A stretch of DNA of 64,000 nt from Microbacterium yannicii PS01 (GTDB lineage Bacteria > Actinomycetota > Actinomycetes > Actinomycetales > Microbacteriaceae), in assembly GCF_000304335.1 (NCBI RefSeq), contig NZ_CAJF01000001.1:186001-250000 (forward strand). Reading direction: 5' to 3'. Below, in pieces: positions 25,670 through 33,990 of the stretch (the first letter of the stretch is position 1; each line of letters starts with the position of its first letter). Both the position numbers and the translations under genes were made by a program. Under the pieces are notes generated by a model, which was not told the DNA's origin, did not search any database, and saw only the letters and a program-made list of their open reading frames with translations.

Positions 25670-26576
25670 GGGTGATGTGTTCTCCGGGGTGTGATTGCGG
25701 TTCGATCTGGAAGGTGGAGTGCTCGATGCTGACCGGGAAGTGCTCGGCCACGCACTCCTGCAACGACTGCAGCAGCGCGGCGGACTGTTCCGGTGTGAGG
25801 GTGTCGTCGACGACGACGTGTGCGCTGAGGGTGGGGAGGTCGGTGGAGACCTGCGAGGCGTGCAGGTCGTGCACGGCCACGACGTGCGGCAGGGCGAGGA
25901 TGTGGGTGCGGACCTCGGCCAGATCCAGGCCGGGCGGGGTGGACTCCAGCAGGACACTGCCGGACGCGCGCAGCAAGATCAGGGTGCGGGGGATGATCAG
26001 CAGCGCGATGAGGATGCCGGCCACTGCGTCCGCCTGATACCAGCCGAACGCGGCGATCACGATGGCACTGACGATCACGGCGACCGATCCCAGCGCGTCG
26101 TTTACGACCTCCAGGAAGGCGGCACGCATATTCAGGTTCTGCTTGCGTCCGCTCATCAGGACGAAAAGCGCCACAATGTTGGCCACCAATCCGACCACGC
26201 CGAAAAAGAGCAGGCTGCCGGACGCGATCTCCGGCGGCTCGAACAACCGGCGAACACCCTCGACCAACGCGAAGATCCCCACGCCCAGCAGCAGCGCGGC
26301 CTGAGCGAGCGCGCCGAGCACCTCGGCACGGCGCAGCCCGAAGGTGTGCCGGTCCGTGGGTGGCCGATTCATCAGGTGCGCAGCGGTGACTGCCAGCGCC
26401 AGTCCGATGACGTCGGTGAGCATATGGGTGGCGTCGACGAGCAACGCGAGACTGCCGGTGATGATCGCGCCGACCACCTCGATGATGAACACCGAGAGAG
26501 TGATCGAGAAAGCGATCAGCAGCCGGTTGCGGGGCGTGCCGCTTTGGCCGGTGTCGTGGCTATGTCCTGCGCCCAT
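25662..26576 (-). CDS. Cation diffusion facilitator (CzcD/ZitB type)
   Basis: The 304-residue protein has six membrane helices and a cytoplasmic C-terminal domain. The transport site is in LLVDATHMLTDV (His and Asp in helix 2) and EVVNDALGSVAV (Asp in helix 5). The N-terminal MGAGHSHDTGQ and the late EHSTFQIEP add metal-binding residues. Such H+ antiporters export Zn(II), Cd(II), Co(II) or similar ions. It starts the chain of overlapping genes running to ccdA. Confidence 0.92.
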   Translation of the reverse strand: MGAGHSHDTGQSGTPRNRLLIAFSITLSVFIIEVVGAIITGSLALLVDATHMLTDVIGLALAVTAAHLMNRPPTDRHTFGLRRAEVLGALAQAALLLGVGIFALVEGVRRLFEPPEIASGSLLFFGVVGLVANIVALFVLMSGRKQNLNMRAAFLEVVNDALGSVAVIVSAIVIAAFGWYQADAVAGILIALLIIPRTLILLRASGSVLLESTPPGLDLAEVRTHILALPHVVAVHDLHASQVSTDLPTLSAHVVVDDTLTPEQSAALLQSLQECVAEHFPVSIEHSTFQIEPQSHPGEHITHA

Positions 26577-26678
26577 GACGGGCTCCTTCCAGAGACGATC
26601 GTTGCCGGTATCGACGTCGAAGCTTGCCTGACCCTCGCCGCTGCTGACTGCCTGTCGTCGGGGCCATCTCCGTCGAGG

Positions 26679-27335
26679 TCACTGTTCGACGGCGGCCTGG
26701 ATGGCGGCCTCGAGGTCGGTCCAGTTCTGCAGCTCGAGCTGTTGGCCGTCGACGAAGAAGGACGGTGTGCTGTTCACTCCGAGTGCCCGGCCCTCGTTGA
26801 GGTCCTGTTCTACGCGCGCCAACGTCTCGGGGTTCTCGACAGCGGCGTCGTACGCGGCCATGTCGAGCCCGAGCTCCTCAGCGAAACCGCGGAACAGGTC
26901 GGCGCGGGATTCTTGCGCCTCGCCCCACTCCGCCTGCGACTGGAAGAGCTGGTGGTACATGTCCTCGAACCGGTCCTGCTGTGCGGCTGCCTCTGCGGCG
27001 ATCGCGGCGTTCTTGGAGTTGAAGTGGCCCGGGAGTGGGAAGTACCGCACGACGTAGGTGATCTCGCCGGCGTACTTCTCGCGCAGCTCTTCGACGACCG
27101 GGTAAAACGCCCCACATGCTTCGCACTCGAAGTCCAGGAACTCCACCACCGTGACCGCGCCCTCGCCGCCCTTATCGAGAACATGTGAGTTCGAACGCGT
27201 CACCTGCAGGCTCTCGCTGTCGCCTGGGGTAGAAGCGGTCTGGCTTTGATTGACGAGGACGTAGATCAACGCGGCAACCAGCAACACCACCACAACGGCA
27301 GTGGTGGCAAGGGCCACCTTCACGGGGGTTTTCAT
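26679..27335 (-). CDS. DsbA-like thioredoxin-fold protein, membrane-anchored
   Basis: The 218-residue protein has one N-terminal membrane helix and a DsbA-type domain (thioredoxin_4) with VVEFLDFECEACGAFYP (CxxC) and the cis-Pro element GVNSTPSFFVDGQ near the end. It should catalyse disulfide formation or exchange outside the membrane. The ATG at 27335 follows TTTGGAGTG; the longer frame adds only MSVFGVS. It lies 102 bp before the CDF gene on the same strand. With TlpA-like and CcdA it forms a thiol-redox set. Confidence 0.9.
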   Translation of the reverse strand: MKTPVKVALATTAVVVVLLVAALIYVLVNQSQTASTPGDSESLQVTRSNSHVLDKGGEGAVTVVEFLDFECEACGAFYPVVEELREKYAGEITYVVRYFPLPGHFNSKNAAIAAEAAAQQDRFEDMYHQLFQSQAEWGEAQESRADLFRGFAEELGLDMAAYDAAVENPETLARVEQDLNEGRALGVNSTPSFFVDGQQLELQNWTDLEAAIQAAVEQ

Positions 27336-27423
27336 GGACACTCCAAACACAGACATCGGTCAACACGGTCGCCGGCACGCGGCCGGTAGCGGGGCGCCGT
27401 CGGACGGGCGCCAGCAGCCGATG

Positions 27424-27873
27424 TCAGGTTCGAGAAAGTGAGAGCTGTGCCAGCGACAGCGGGGGAGTGAAGGGCCGCGCCGAGACGATGGGCGGCAGCG
27501 GTAGCCGCGGTGAGAGTTGGATCAGGTGTGATGGTGACCGCACCAGCCGACGCCGGACCGCGACGAACATGATGAGGACGCACAACACGCCCAGCGCGCA
27601 GCCGACGACGCCCAGCAGGATCCCGCTCGCTTGGCTTACCTGGGACGTGCTCGGCAGGGTGAACGCGTCTGAAACGGCCGGATGAGACTGCTCGGCGGCG
27701 GCTACCGCCGGTACCGCCGCGGCCACCTCAGCGGGGTTCTCTGCTTCGTGGTGCATGGCCGACCATGCGCCGATCACCAGCAGGAGAGCCAGACCCAGGT
27801 AGGTAACGATCTTCGTTATCAGCAGCCGCTCATTCAACATCCTCGTCTGCGGGAGACGGGGCGTTGGAGACAT
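27424..27873 (-). CDS. DUF6153 family protein (paralogue of 15355)
   Basis: The 149-residue protein has an N-terminal helix (about 23-41), a loop with MHHEAEN, a second helix (about 85-108) and a C-terminal LIQLSPRLPLPP...SLAQLSLSRT. This is the same plan and ending as the DUF6153 protein at 15355, but without its cysteine pair. It heads the envelope operon. The ATG at 27873 is preferred to the upstream alternative. The function is unknown but consistently metal-associated. Confidence 0.75.
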   Translation of the reverse strand: MSPTPRLPQTRMLNERLLITKIVTYLGLALLLVIGAWSAMHHEAENPAEVAAAVPAVAAAEQSHPAVSDAFTLPSTSQVSQASGILLGVVGCALGVLCVLIMFVAVRRRLVRSPSHLIQLSPRLPLPPIVSARPFTPPLSLAQLSLSRT

Positions 27874-27916
27874 GTCGTTTGATGCTACCAATCCGGTCTG
27901 GGGTCAGCCCCGGCGG

Positions 27917-28561
27917 TCAGTCGTCATCGTCATCGTCAAGTGCGCCGAAGGGTGACTCGACGTCTCCTCGCCATGCCTCGATGCCTTCACGGATCGCGAG
28001 ACCGGCGACGACGAGAGCGGCGACGGAGTCAGCCCACATCCATCCGAACAAGCTGTTCAGCAGCAGTCCGATCAGGACGGTGCCGGAGAGGTAGATGCAC
28101 AGCAGGAGTTGCTTCGCGTCGGCCTGCACACTCTTGGAGCCCAGCTCGCGCCCGGTGCGGAACTCGAACCACGCAAGAACGGGCATCACGATCAGACTCA
28201 GGGTGGCGATGCCGATGCCGAGCGGGCTGTTATCCACTTCCTCCAGCCCGCTCAGGGTGAGGATGGCGTCGATAATCACGTATGCGGCGAGAGCGAAGAA
28301 CGCGATGCCGATCGCACGAACGGTGCCCTTCTCCCACCGCTCGGGATCCTTCCGGGTGAACTGCCACGCCACCGCGGCGGCGGAAAGCACTTCCACGATG
28401 GAGTCGAGACCGAATCCGATGAGAGCGGCAGAAGACGCCATGGAGCCCGCCCAGATGGCGACGATGGCTTCGATGACGTTGTAACTGATCGTGAACGCGA
28501 CGATGAACCGCACCCGGCGGTGAAGGACCTCCCGACGCTCCACGGAAACGGGCGCGCTCAT
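27917..28561 (-). CDS. Cation transporter, CDF superfamily (CmtR-controlled)
   Basis: The 214-residue protein has five or six membrane helices, with IGFGLDSIVEVLSAAAVAW carrying the helix-2 metal ligands and MWADSVAALVVAGLAI the helix-5 ligand. It is a short CDF form without the cytoplasmic metal domain and ends in an aspartate run (DDDDDD). It should export a divalent ion. The ATG overlaps the stop of cmtR (ATGA), so Cd(II) or Pb(II) is the expected inducer. Confidence 0.87.
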   Translation of the reverse strand: MSAPVSVERREVLHRRVRFIVAFTISYNVIEAIVAIWAGSMASSAALIGFGLDSIVEVLSAAAVAWQFTRKDPERWEKGTVRAIGIAFFALAAYVIIDAILTLSGLEEVDNSPLGIGIATLSLIVMPVLAWFEFRTGRELGSKSVQADAKQLLLCIYLSGTVLIGLLLNSLFGWMWADSVAALVVAGLAIREGIEAWRGDVESPFGALDDDDDD

Positions 28562-28914
28562 CGGGAGACCTCCGGGCAGCAGCCGGGAACCCTGCACGCT
28601 GCATCCACGCAAGGGGCGTTCTCGTCCACCGCGAGGGTGACGTCCACGAGGGTGCGCATTGCCTGGGCGAGATGCGCATCGGCGATCTCGTACCGGGTCT
28701 GGCGGCCCTCCGGCTCCGCCACGACGATGCCGCAGTCACGCAGACAGGTCAGGTGGTTGGAGACATTCGAGCGGGTCAGCTCGAGATTTCTGGACAACAC
28801 AGCCGGATAGCTCGGCCCGTCAAGGAGCGTCATCAGGATTCGGGAACGGGTGGGATCCGCCATCGCACGACCCAACCGGTTCATCACATCCAAACGAGAA
28901 GCAAGAGTCAGCAC
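28558..28914 (-). CDS. cmtR: Cd/Pb-sensing ArsR/SmtB repressor CmtR
   Basis: The 118-residue winged-helix protein has Cys57, Cys61 and Cys102 (HLTCLRDC and NAPCVD). These are the numbered ligands that bind Cd(II) and Pb(II) in Mycobacterium tuberculosis CmtR, and the surrounding text (RLGRAMADPTRSRIL, LTRSNVSNHLTCLRDCG) follows that protein closely. It starts with GTG at 28914. A TATAGT box ends six bases before the start, so the mRNA is probably leaderless. A perfect palindrome overlaps that box. Confidence 0.94.
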   Translation of the reverse strand: MLTLASRLDVMNRLGRAMADPTRSRILMTLLDGPSYPAVLSRNLELTRSNVSNHLTCLRDCGIVVAEPEGRQTRYEIADAHLAQAMRTLVDVTLAVDENAPCVDAACRVPGCCPEVSR

Positions 28915-28920
28915 ACACTG

Positions 28921-28940
28921 ACTATACAGCAGCTGCTGTA
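28921..28940 (-). promoter_or_regulatory. CmtR promoter: -10 box and 16-bp palindromic operator
   Basis: TACAGCAGCTGCTGTA (28925-28940) is a perfect palindrome. On the minus strand it runs into TATAGT (28926-28921), a -10 box placed six bases before the GTG of cmtR. A repressor bound here would cover the promoter directly. It fits autoregulation of the cmtR-transporter unit. Confidence 0.7.
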
Positions 28941-29067
28941 CATTGAACGAGACGACGAATCACATCCGGCTACCCGTCGCGAGCGGGCCGGAGCGCGAGT
29001 AAGGGATATGAGAGGCCCCGGAGGCCAAGCTATGGGAGCCTCCCCAAGTGTGCCGGCCACCCATTTG

Positions 29068-29217
29068 CTATTCAGGCGTGTCGCTGCGCAAGCGCAGGGC
29101 GATCCACAGGCCGCATCGGCGACACAAGAAGCCCGCGCCATTGCTCAGCCGGTGCACTTTGGACCGCGGTAATCCTCTATCGCAGCACGAGCACTCGACG
29201 ACATCATCACCGTTCAT
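29068..29217 (-). CDS. Tiny zinc-ribbon protein, copy 2
   Basis: From the ATG at 29217 the protein is 49 residues, the same length as copy 1. It has ECSCCDRGLPRSKVHRL and FLCRRCGLWIALRLR. Five cysteines stand at the same positions as in copy 1. An alternative ATG at 29232 adds MRSER and is nearer to a purine run (AGGAGAG, 29246-29252). It stands alone between cmtR and unknown genes. The family is not recognised. Confidence 0.72.
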   Translation of the reverse strand: MNGDDVVECSCCDRGLPRSKVHRLSNGAGFLCRRCGLWIALRLRSDTPE

Positions 29218-29411
29218 GCGTTCTGAGCGCATCGATAACTTGCTCTCTCCTGGCCGCACACGACGCACCGCCACCCGGTTGAAGTCGTGCGCATCAACAC
29301 TCCACACGACGGGCACCGCGGGGGGAGCTCAGCGCCCATCGGAGCATGCTACGCCGATCATCCAGTCAGCACAGTAGGCCTATTTGGCGGCGCAGCGGAT
29401 CGAGGCCAACG

Positions 29412-29597
29412 TCATGCTGCGGCTAAGGCACTTTCTGCGAAGCGTTTGATCTCGCCGTCCTCCATGAGCACGGAGTACACCAGAAAGGGTTCTTGATGGC
29501 CGACGCTGCTTAGCTCGGCGGTCCTCCCCGAGTATGGATCGATGACCTGACCAGGGCCGCAGGGGGCGATGACAGCATCACCGCTTTGGAAGTTCAC
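29412..29597 (-). CDS. Small hypothetical protein, SH3/KOW-like start
   Basis: The 61-residue product begins with GTG at 29597 preceded by GATGAGG. It reads as small beta-strand elements: FQSGDAVIAPCGPGQVIDPYSG, then HQEPFLVYSVLMEDGEIKRF. The opening GD.V..P.GPG.V pattern resembles KOW/CarD-like or SH3-like domains. No family can be named and no partner is evident. Confidence 0.5.
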   Translation of the reverse strand: MNFQSGDAVIAPCGPGQVIDPYSGRTAELSSVGHQEPFLVYSVLMEDGEIKRFAESALAAA

Positions 29598-29804
29598 GTT
29601 GTCCTCATCCCGTCATAGTCGGCGTCGTCACGACTGGAAACCTACGGCCTTGACATCCCGCGTTGCCTCTGGGGGCTCGCCAAGTTCGCCGTCGGATGCG
29701 GCATCACACACGCTATCGCCTGAGTTGGAGTCCTCCGGCTTCGGGTTGCTAAGTCGGCGGTCACCGTTCAGTCTCAACAGTGAGGCGGCTACGAGGCCTC
29801 CACG

Positions 29805-29990
29805 TCAACGGTCGCCGACCTTGTCGTCGGCGGCTTCCTCGCCCGCGTTGATCTTGTCGCCGAACTTGCCGCCGGTGGCAGAGTCAGTCGCGTCGCCTGC
29901 TTTGTCGATCGCGGCGTCGGACACCTGCTCGCCCTTCTCGCTATTCGCGGCGTCCTTCGCCTTGTCTGCAAGGCCTCCGAAATCTGCCAT
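29805..29990 (-). CDS. MT0933-like antitoxin family protein
   Basis: The 61-residue protein (MADFGGLADKAKDAANSEKG and on) is a low-complexity, Ala/Asp/Lys-rich helical protein of the MT0933-like antitoxin family, common in Actinobacteria. The ATG follows GACGAGGATC. No cognate toxin gene is next to it, so it may be an orphan. Many such proteins are also annotated as Rv0909-like. Confidence 0.75.
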   Translation of the reverse strand: MADFGGLADKAKDAANSEKGEQVSDAAIDKAGDATDSATGGKFGDKINAGEEAADDKVGDR

Positions 29991-30265
29991 GGCGATCCTC
30001 GTCTTTCACGATCAGTGTGTATCACCGCCCAGCGCGGTGACAGCAGTCTTCGATGCCCCGGGCGCAAAGGGCAGGGGGGTTGACAGCGATGGCGATGTCC
30101 GTCGCGGATTGCTCCAGGCCGACGCCGGCTCACAGCGCTCGCGTCAAGGGCGGCGCAGCGGGCCCGGCGCCCTCGGCTGCCAGATCCGCTGCCATCGGCA
30201 GAGTCTGGGCCGATGAGGCCGACCCTACGCCACGGAAATGTGTTGTGTTCGGGGCGCCGATGCTG
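29991..30265. other. Non-coding gap
   Basis: No convincing gene, repeat or structured RNA is seen here. The small frames on both strands have Pro/Arg-rich shadow composition. The promoter of the MT0933-like gene is expected at its left edge. Confidence 0.5.
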
Positions 30266-30478
30266 TCAGGAGGACGGAGGGGCCGGGATGGGGATGAGGG
30301 CGATCGGTACTCCGAGGTTCAGCCACAGATACGCGTCTCGTCGGGCGCCTTCGCCATCATTGACCAGGAGCCAGCCACCGTTCTGGGTGAGGGCAGCGAT
30401 CTCATCCTGTATCTCGGCGAGCTCTCGGCCGCCGACGCTGTACAAGGCGTTGCCGTACAGGATGTCGATGCGTTTCAT
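30266..30478 (-). CDS. Small hypothetical protein downstream of DUF7882
   Basis: The 70-residue protein (MKRIDILYGNALYSVGGREL) has a beta-alpha-beta feel, with helix LAEIQDEIAALTQNGGWLLV and a Pro-rich end. Its ATG overlaps the stop of the DUF7882 gene. Similar short proteins next to DUF7882 occur in Microbacteriaceae, where they may act together. The function is unknown. Confidence 0.68.
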   Translation of the reverse strand: MKRIDILYGNALYSVGGRELAEIQDEIAALTQNGGWLLVNDGEGARRDAYLWLNLGVPIALIPIPAPPSS

Positions 30479-30813
30479 CGTGCCGCGTTCCCGTTCGAGG
30501 GGGTCGCGGGGCTTTCTTGGGCTGGTTCAGGGACGGTGTAGAGCCCGGCCGGCGAGTTGGCGGTGAACATCAGCGCTTCAATCCACAAGCTGTTGATGCT
30601 CGGTGAACGGTTGCCGTAGAACTTGTAGACCAGCGAGACCCGCGGGTGCAGCCACACCGTGGTACGGCCGTTGCCGATGCTGGAGTCGTCTTTCCAACTG
30701 AAATAGAACGACTCTCCGCGACGAAGCTTCGTACCGATCACGGCTTGCAGGTGCGCCAGCACCCGATCGTCGAAGTCGAGTCTCAGGTCCGACTCGTAAA
30801 TGAACTTGCCCAT
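30475..30813 (-). CDS. DUF7882 family protein
   Basis: The 112-residue protein starts MGKFIYESDLRLDFDDRVLA and contains KLRRGESFYFSWKDDSSIGN, TTVWLHPRVSLVYKFYGNR and ANSPAGLYTVPEPA. It reads through to the end like the DUF7882 proteins that are frequent on plasmids and islands of Microbacteriaceae. The role is unknown; it is probably cytoplasmic. It is co-translated with the 70-residue protein. Confidence 0.85.
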   Translation of the reverse strand: MGKFIYESDLRLDFDDRVLAHLQAVIGTKLRRGESFYFSWKDDSSIGNGRTTVWLHPRVSLVYKFYGNRSPSINSLWIEALMFTANSPAGLYTVPEPAQESPATPSNGNAAR

Positions 30814-31169
30814 CAGCGTGTTGTCCCGTCGACGATCTGATCCGGGGACGAGCCGGGCTGCAGCCCGACTGAGGAGGCCGCTCCTTGAGTATGCGCCATC
30901 CCTACCGCGCGAAGAGCTGGGTGGTCCGCATGCTGCCGGCGCTGCAGACCCATAGGCCGCAGAGTAGCCGAGCCAAGAGCAGGATCCGCTTGGGTGCCCA
31001 GTGCCGAGACCGCGGGCGCCGCTCGCTCAGCGGTGGCTCACCGGACGATTCCTCGAGCAGCACTGACCGGTTCGACACACCGCTGAGCGCGGCACCGACG
31101 GCCAGCGTTTGCCGCCTGGCGGCTGATCCCGCCACACTAGGGCTTCACCGCTACCAAGGGACAGCGCGT
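30814..31169. other. Non-coding region before a membrane protein gene
   Basis: The plus-strand frame is open through this stretch, but the upstream part is Arg/Ser-rich without domain character, so I start the gene at 31170. No repeat or RNA structure stands out. Promoters for the divergent DUF7882 and membrane protein genes are expected here. Confidence 0.45.
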
Positions 31170-31838
31170 ATGGATGACAAGCGAGTCGCTGGGCTCGTGG
31201 CAGGGATCGGGTTCGTCATCGCTGGGACGATCACTGCGACCTTTCCCGCCGGTGGTGTGCTCGCGTTCGCGGCGATCGTGATCGGGCTCCTGCTGGTTGT
31301 GACTTCGGGGGCGACCTTGTGGCGTGCCCGGGGTCTCCGCCGGCCGAAGGATCGCGGCGACCGTGGCTCGTCTGCCGGTCCACGAAGGCTCAAAGCGCTT
31401 CCCGCTGTGAGTCTGAGGGAGTGGAGTGCGGACAGTCCCTGGGGAACCACACCGTGGGGGCTTGCGGCACGGATCGCGGCAACCTCCATCACGACTCTGG
31501 TTTTCGTGGCGGTCGCCAGCAATCCAGTGGACGTCACGGCGGGCGTAGCCTCTGCGATCGAATTCGCCCTTGGGGTCGTCCTGGCGGCGGCGTTCTTCGT
31601 TCCCCCGTGGGCTATCGAGCGCTGGACAAAACCGGTCGTCCTGCTTCCTCGCCGCCTCGACACGCTGCTGATGGTTCCGGCAGCTGGACTCACTCTGATC
31701 GCCGCCATGATGCTCTCCGCTGGACACGCCACCTTGGGCATCCTCATCGGCGCGGTCCAGCTGACCTATGCAGCAATCGCTGGTGTAGTGCTCCAACGGC
31801 GGGAACGCTCCTCGGCCGCTAACCGCGCCCAAGGATGA
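31170..31838 (+). CDS. Membrane protein of unknown function
   Basis: From the ATG at 31170 (MDDKRVAGLVAGIGF) the protein has 222 residues. It has two N-terminal helices, a basic loop of about 50 residues and four C-terminal helices. No motif identifies a family. It lies among other unrecognised island genes. Confidence 0.6.
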   Translation: MDDKRVAGLVAGIGFVIAGTITATFPAGGVLAFAAIVIGLLLVVTSGATLWRARGLRRPKDRGDRGSSAGPRRLKALPAVSLREWSADSPWGTTPWGLAARIAATSITTLVFVAVASNPVDVTAGVASAIEFALGVVLAAAFFVPPWAIERWTKPVVLLPRRLDTLLMVPAAGLTLIAAMMLSAGHATLGILIGAVQLTYAAIAGVVLQRRERSSAANRAQG

Positions 31839-31949
31839 ACGGCTCCTGCAGAGCCCGGTCGGGGATCGGATTCCGTGCGGGCTTCGCTGGGATCAGCTGG
31901 CTGCGACATCGTGTTGCCAGTCCAGCGGTACTTGTGATCGTCTGGGGCG

Positions 31950-32537
31950 GTGCCCCGCCCAGACAGAGACTTGCACCGCGCCCCCGCCTGGCGGGAACCA
32001 CCCCAGGATGAAGCCCCTACGATCTTGGCGGCCGTCGAAATCCTTGCATCGACCCCGAGCGTGGCGCTCGCATTGGCCGGTGGACGGGTGTACAGCAACG
32101 GCCTGGAGCTGCAGTTGGAGATGCACGGCCGTCGTCGCAGCGAAGACGACCGAGAGTGGGAGCGGATACGCGATGTGTTTTTCGGTCGACCTGCCTGGGT
32201 GCAAACCGATGTGGAGCGCATCCAGGCCCTGACTATTGCCGTGTCGGTGGACGACGGTGACCCAGTCATTGCGGATCCGCTCGCACATGCGCGGGGGCCC
32301 ATTGACACGGAACCTAGCGGGTGGTCGGTCGCGCTCAGGCCGCTCGGTGGCAATGGGAATCCTCTAGTCATGCGGTCTACGTTGAGTCTTTGGCTGTGGC
32401 GGCTGCCGCCCGCCAATTACTTGGACATCAGCATCCGGTGGCCTGCCTTTGGCATCGCAAAAAGCACCGGACGTGTCGACATCAGCGGCGTCGCTGGCCT
32501 CTATCGGAACTCTCAGCGACTCTGGTCAAACGACTAG
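31950..32537 (+). CDS. Hypothetical protein, conserved-looking C-terminus
   Basis: The 195-residue frame starts at a GTG at 31950. A later start near residue 23 is possible because the first 20 residues are Pro/Arg-rich. The body alternates strands, with ALALAGGRVYSNGLELQLEM, then RSTLSLWLWRLPPANYLDI and IRWPAFGIAKSTGRVDI. The pattern recalls beta-sandwich hypothetical proteins of Actinobacteria, but I cannot name a family. Confidence 0.55.
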   Translation: MPRPDRDLHRAPAWREPPQDEAPTILAAVEILASTPSVALALAGGRVYSNGLELQLEMHGRRRSEDDREWERIRDVFFGRPAWVQTDVERIQALTIAVSVDDGDPVIADPLAHARGPIDTEPSGWSVALRPLGGNGNPLVMRSTLSLWLWRLPPANYLDISIRWPAFGIAKSTGRVDISGVAGLYRNSQRLWSND

Positions 32538-32581
32538 AGGCCCGCTCATCGATCCTCCGGCGCATAGTGCCGTCGAAGCGC

Positions 32582-33265
32582 TCAGGCGGGTTGAGCGACG
32601 GGGGTTCGCCTCGGGCGTTGTGAGCGCGCCGCAAGGGCGGCGAGCAGGCCCACGACGGGCAGCAGGTTGAGACCGAGGCCAGGTTGCAACGCGATTGCAA
32701 CCGTCATGATCACTGCGGCCGAAACCGCCAGCACGAAGGGGGCACGTCCACGAAGAAACAGACTGACCCCCGCGACGACCAATGCAACGGCGGCGACTAG
32801 CGCGGCGGGCCCGATGGCGGCAAGCCATAGCTGTTCCGCCGTCAACGCCGAATTCTCGTCGCGCACCAGCGTGAGCGTGGTCGACCAGAACCAACCGAGC
32901 ACCGAGCCGGTGATGGCCAGGCCAAGTAGCCACAATCCCATCCGCGATCGCCGTTCATCGCGGACCCCGCCAGCGATAAGGGAACCAAGCACCACCGTCA
33001 ACAACCACATCGCCCCGAGCACCACAGCAAGGGACACGTACCCGATCCCATCCGCGCATGTCCAAGTGCCGGCACCTTCCGTTCCGGCCGGGTAGGTGCC
33101 GCACCCGATGTGGAGTTGATCCCGGATCAACCAGACCGCGAGGGGACCAAACGCAACACTGACCACCCCAACCAGAAGTACTGCAAGCACTCCGATTCCG
33201 CGTGAGCCGTCGCCGCGCGGCTCCTGCCGTTCGGGAGCCTCGTGAACGACATCCGTGGCATCCAT
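32582..33265 (-). CDS. Membrane protein of unknown function
   Basis: From the ATG at 33265 (MDATDVVHEAPERQE) the protein has 227 residues, with helices near 22-45, 75-98, 110-130, 145-175 and 180-210. The loop between the first two contains two cysteines (HIGCGTYP, TWTCADG) and would be extracytoplasmic. The earlier open frame lacks domain character. No family is recognised. Confidence 0.6.
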   Translation of the reverse strand: MDATDVVHEAPERQEPRGDGSRGIGVLAVLLVGVVSVAFGPLAVWLIRDQLHIGCGTYPAGTEGAGTWTCADGIGYVSLAVVLGAMWLLTVVLGSLIAGGVRDERRSRMGLWLLGLAITGSVLGWFWSTTLTLVRDENSALTAEQLWLAAIGPAALVAAVALVVAGVSLFLRGRAPFVLAVSAAVIMTVAIALQPGLGLNLLPVVGLLAALAARSQRPRRTPVAQPA

Positions 33266-33326
33266 CAGGTCAAACCATAGCTCCACGCATCGGCGTACCT
33301 GTCGCACGCGACGGATCCCGCTCCGG

Positions 33327-33695
33327 TCACGGGGACGCGTTCGGCGCCGATCTGCTGTCGTCGGGCAGATCGAGAAATTGCTCATGCTCGGGCGTTGCGT
33401 GGGCGGATAGGTGCGGTGGGTCGTCATTTTCGTTCCGACGAGCGAGACTGTTGGCGTCGCCGTGGCTCACGATTTCCACTGCCACCGAGTCCCACTTGTA
33501 GAGCTGCGTGCCCGCGGCCGGCGATTGCGACACGATGTAATACAGTCCGGGCCATGCGAGCGCCCCGATCGGAGGACCATCGGGATCACTGTTGGCGAGT
33601 GTCACGCCGGCTTTGGTCGCTAAGTCTCGACCAACGTGGAACGGCAGACCGACCACGTCAGGGACGGTCACCCGCTCCGCTGCGCGCATGTCCAT
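33327..33695 (-). CDS. PASTA domain protein
   Basis: The 122-residue protein has one PASTA-like unit, VTVPDVVGLPFHVGRDLATK near residues 9-28, followed by VSQSPAAGTQLYKWDSVAVEIV. The V-P-x-V-x-G-x...A...G and Q.P..G elements are clear. PASTA domains bind cell-wall muropeptides or beta-lactams when outside the cell, but no signal peptide or membrane helix is present here, so the location is uncertain. The C-terminal tail is polar. Confidence 0.78.
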   Translation of the reverse strand: MDMRAAERVTVPDVVGLPFHVGRDLATKAGVTLANSDPDGPPIGALAWPGLYYIVSQSPAAGTQLYKWDSVAVEIVSHGDANSLARRNENDDPPHLSAHATPEHEQFLDLPDDSRSAPNASP

Positions 33696-33990
33696 GACCT
33701 GACGCTACTCCCGAGGTTGAAAGCAATCGCCCTGCAAATCGAACCAGTGCGTGATCTTTCGTTGAGGGGTCGTGTCTCGTGCGCGCCGCGTGGACGCGAG
33801 AGTGGTGGCCGGACGCTACTACGCGATGCCCGTTTACCCCGCTCGATGAAGATGCCCGCTCGGGTGCCCTAATCGGCCATCGATCGACGCGACTGACGCG
33901 ATCGCTTAGATGCGCCCTCACCAAATGCAACAGCAGTGCACGCAGGCGCGCGTTGGATGAGTGGCCAGCAGCGTTGAGAGATGCTTGCAC
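33696..33990. other. Gap between PASTA gene and relaxase stop
   Basis: I see no supported gene. Open frames on both strands are Arg/Ser/His-rich and lack ribosome sites. The interval follows the relaxase gene and could hold a terminator, but no clear hairpin with a T-run is visible. Confidence 0.4.

Noticed and set aside
27917..28561. Manganese or iron transporter as alternative for the CmtR-linked protein
   Set aside because: The helix-2 and helix-5 Asp motifs and the overlap with cmtR fit a CDF exporter better; specificity still cannot be proved.
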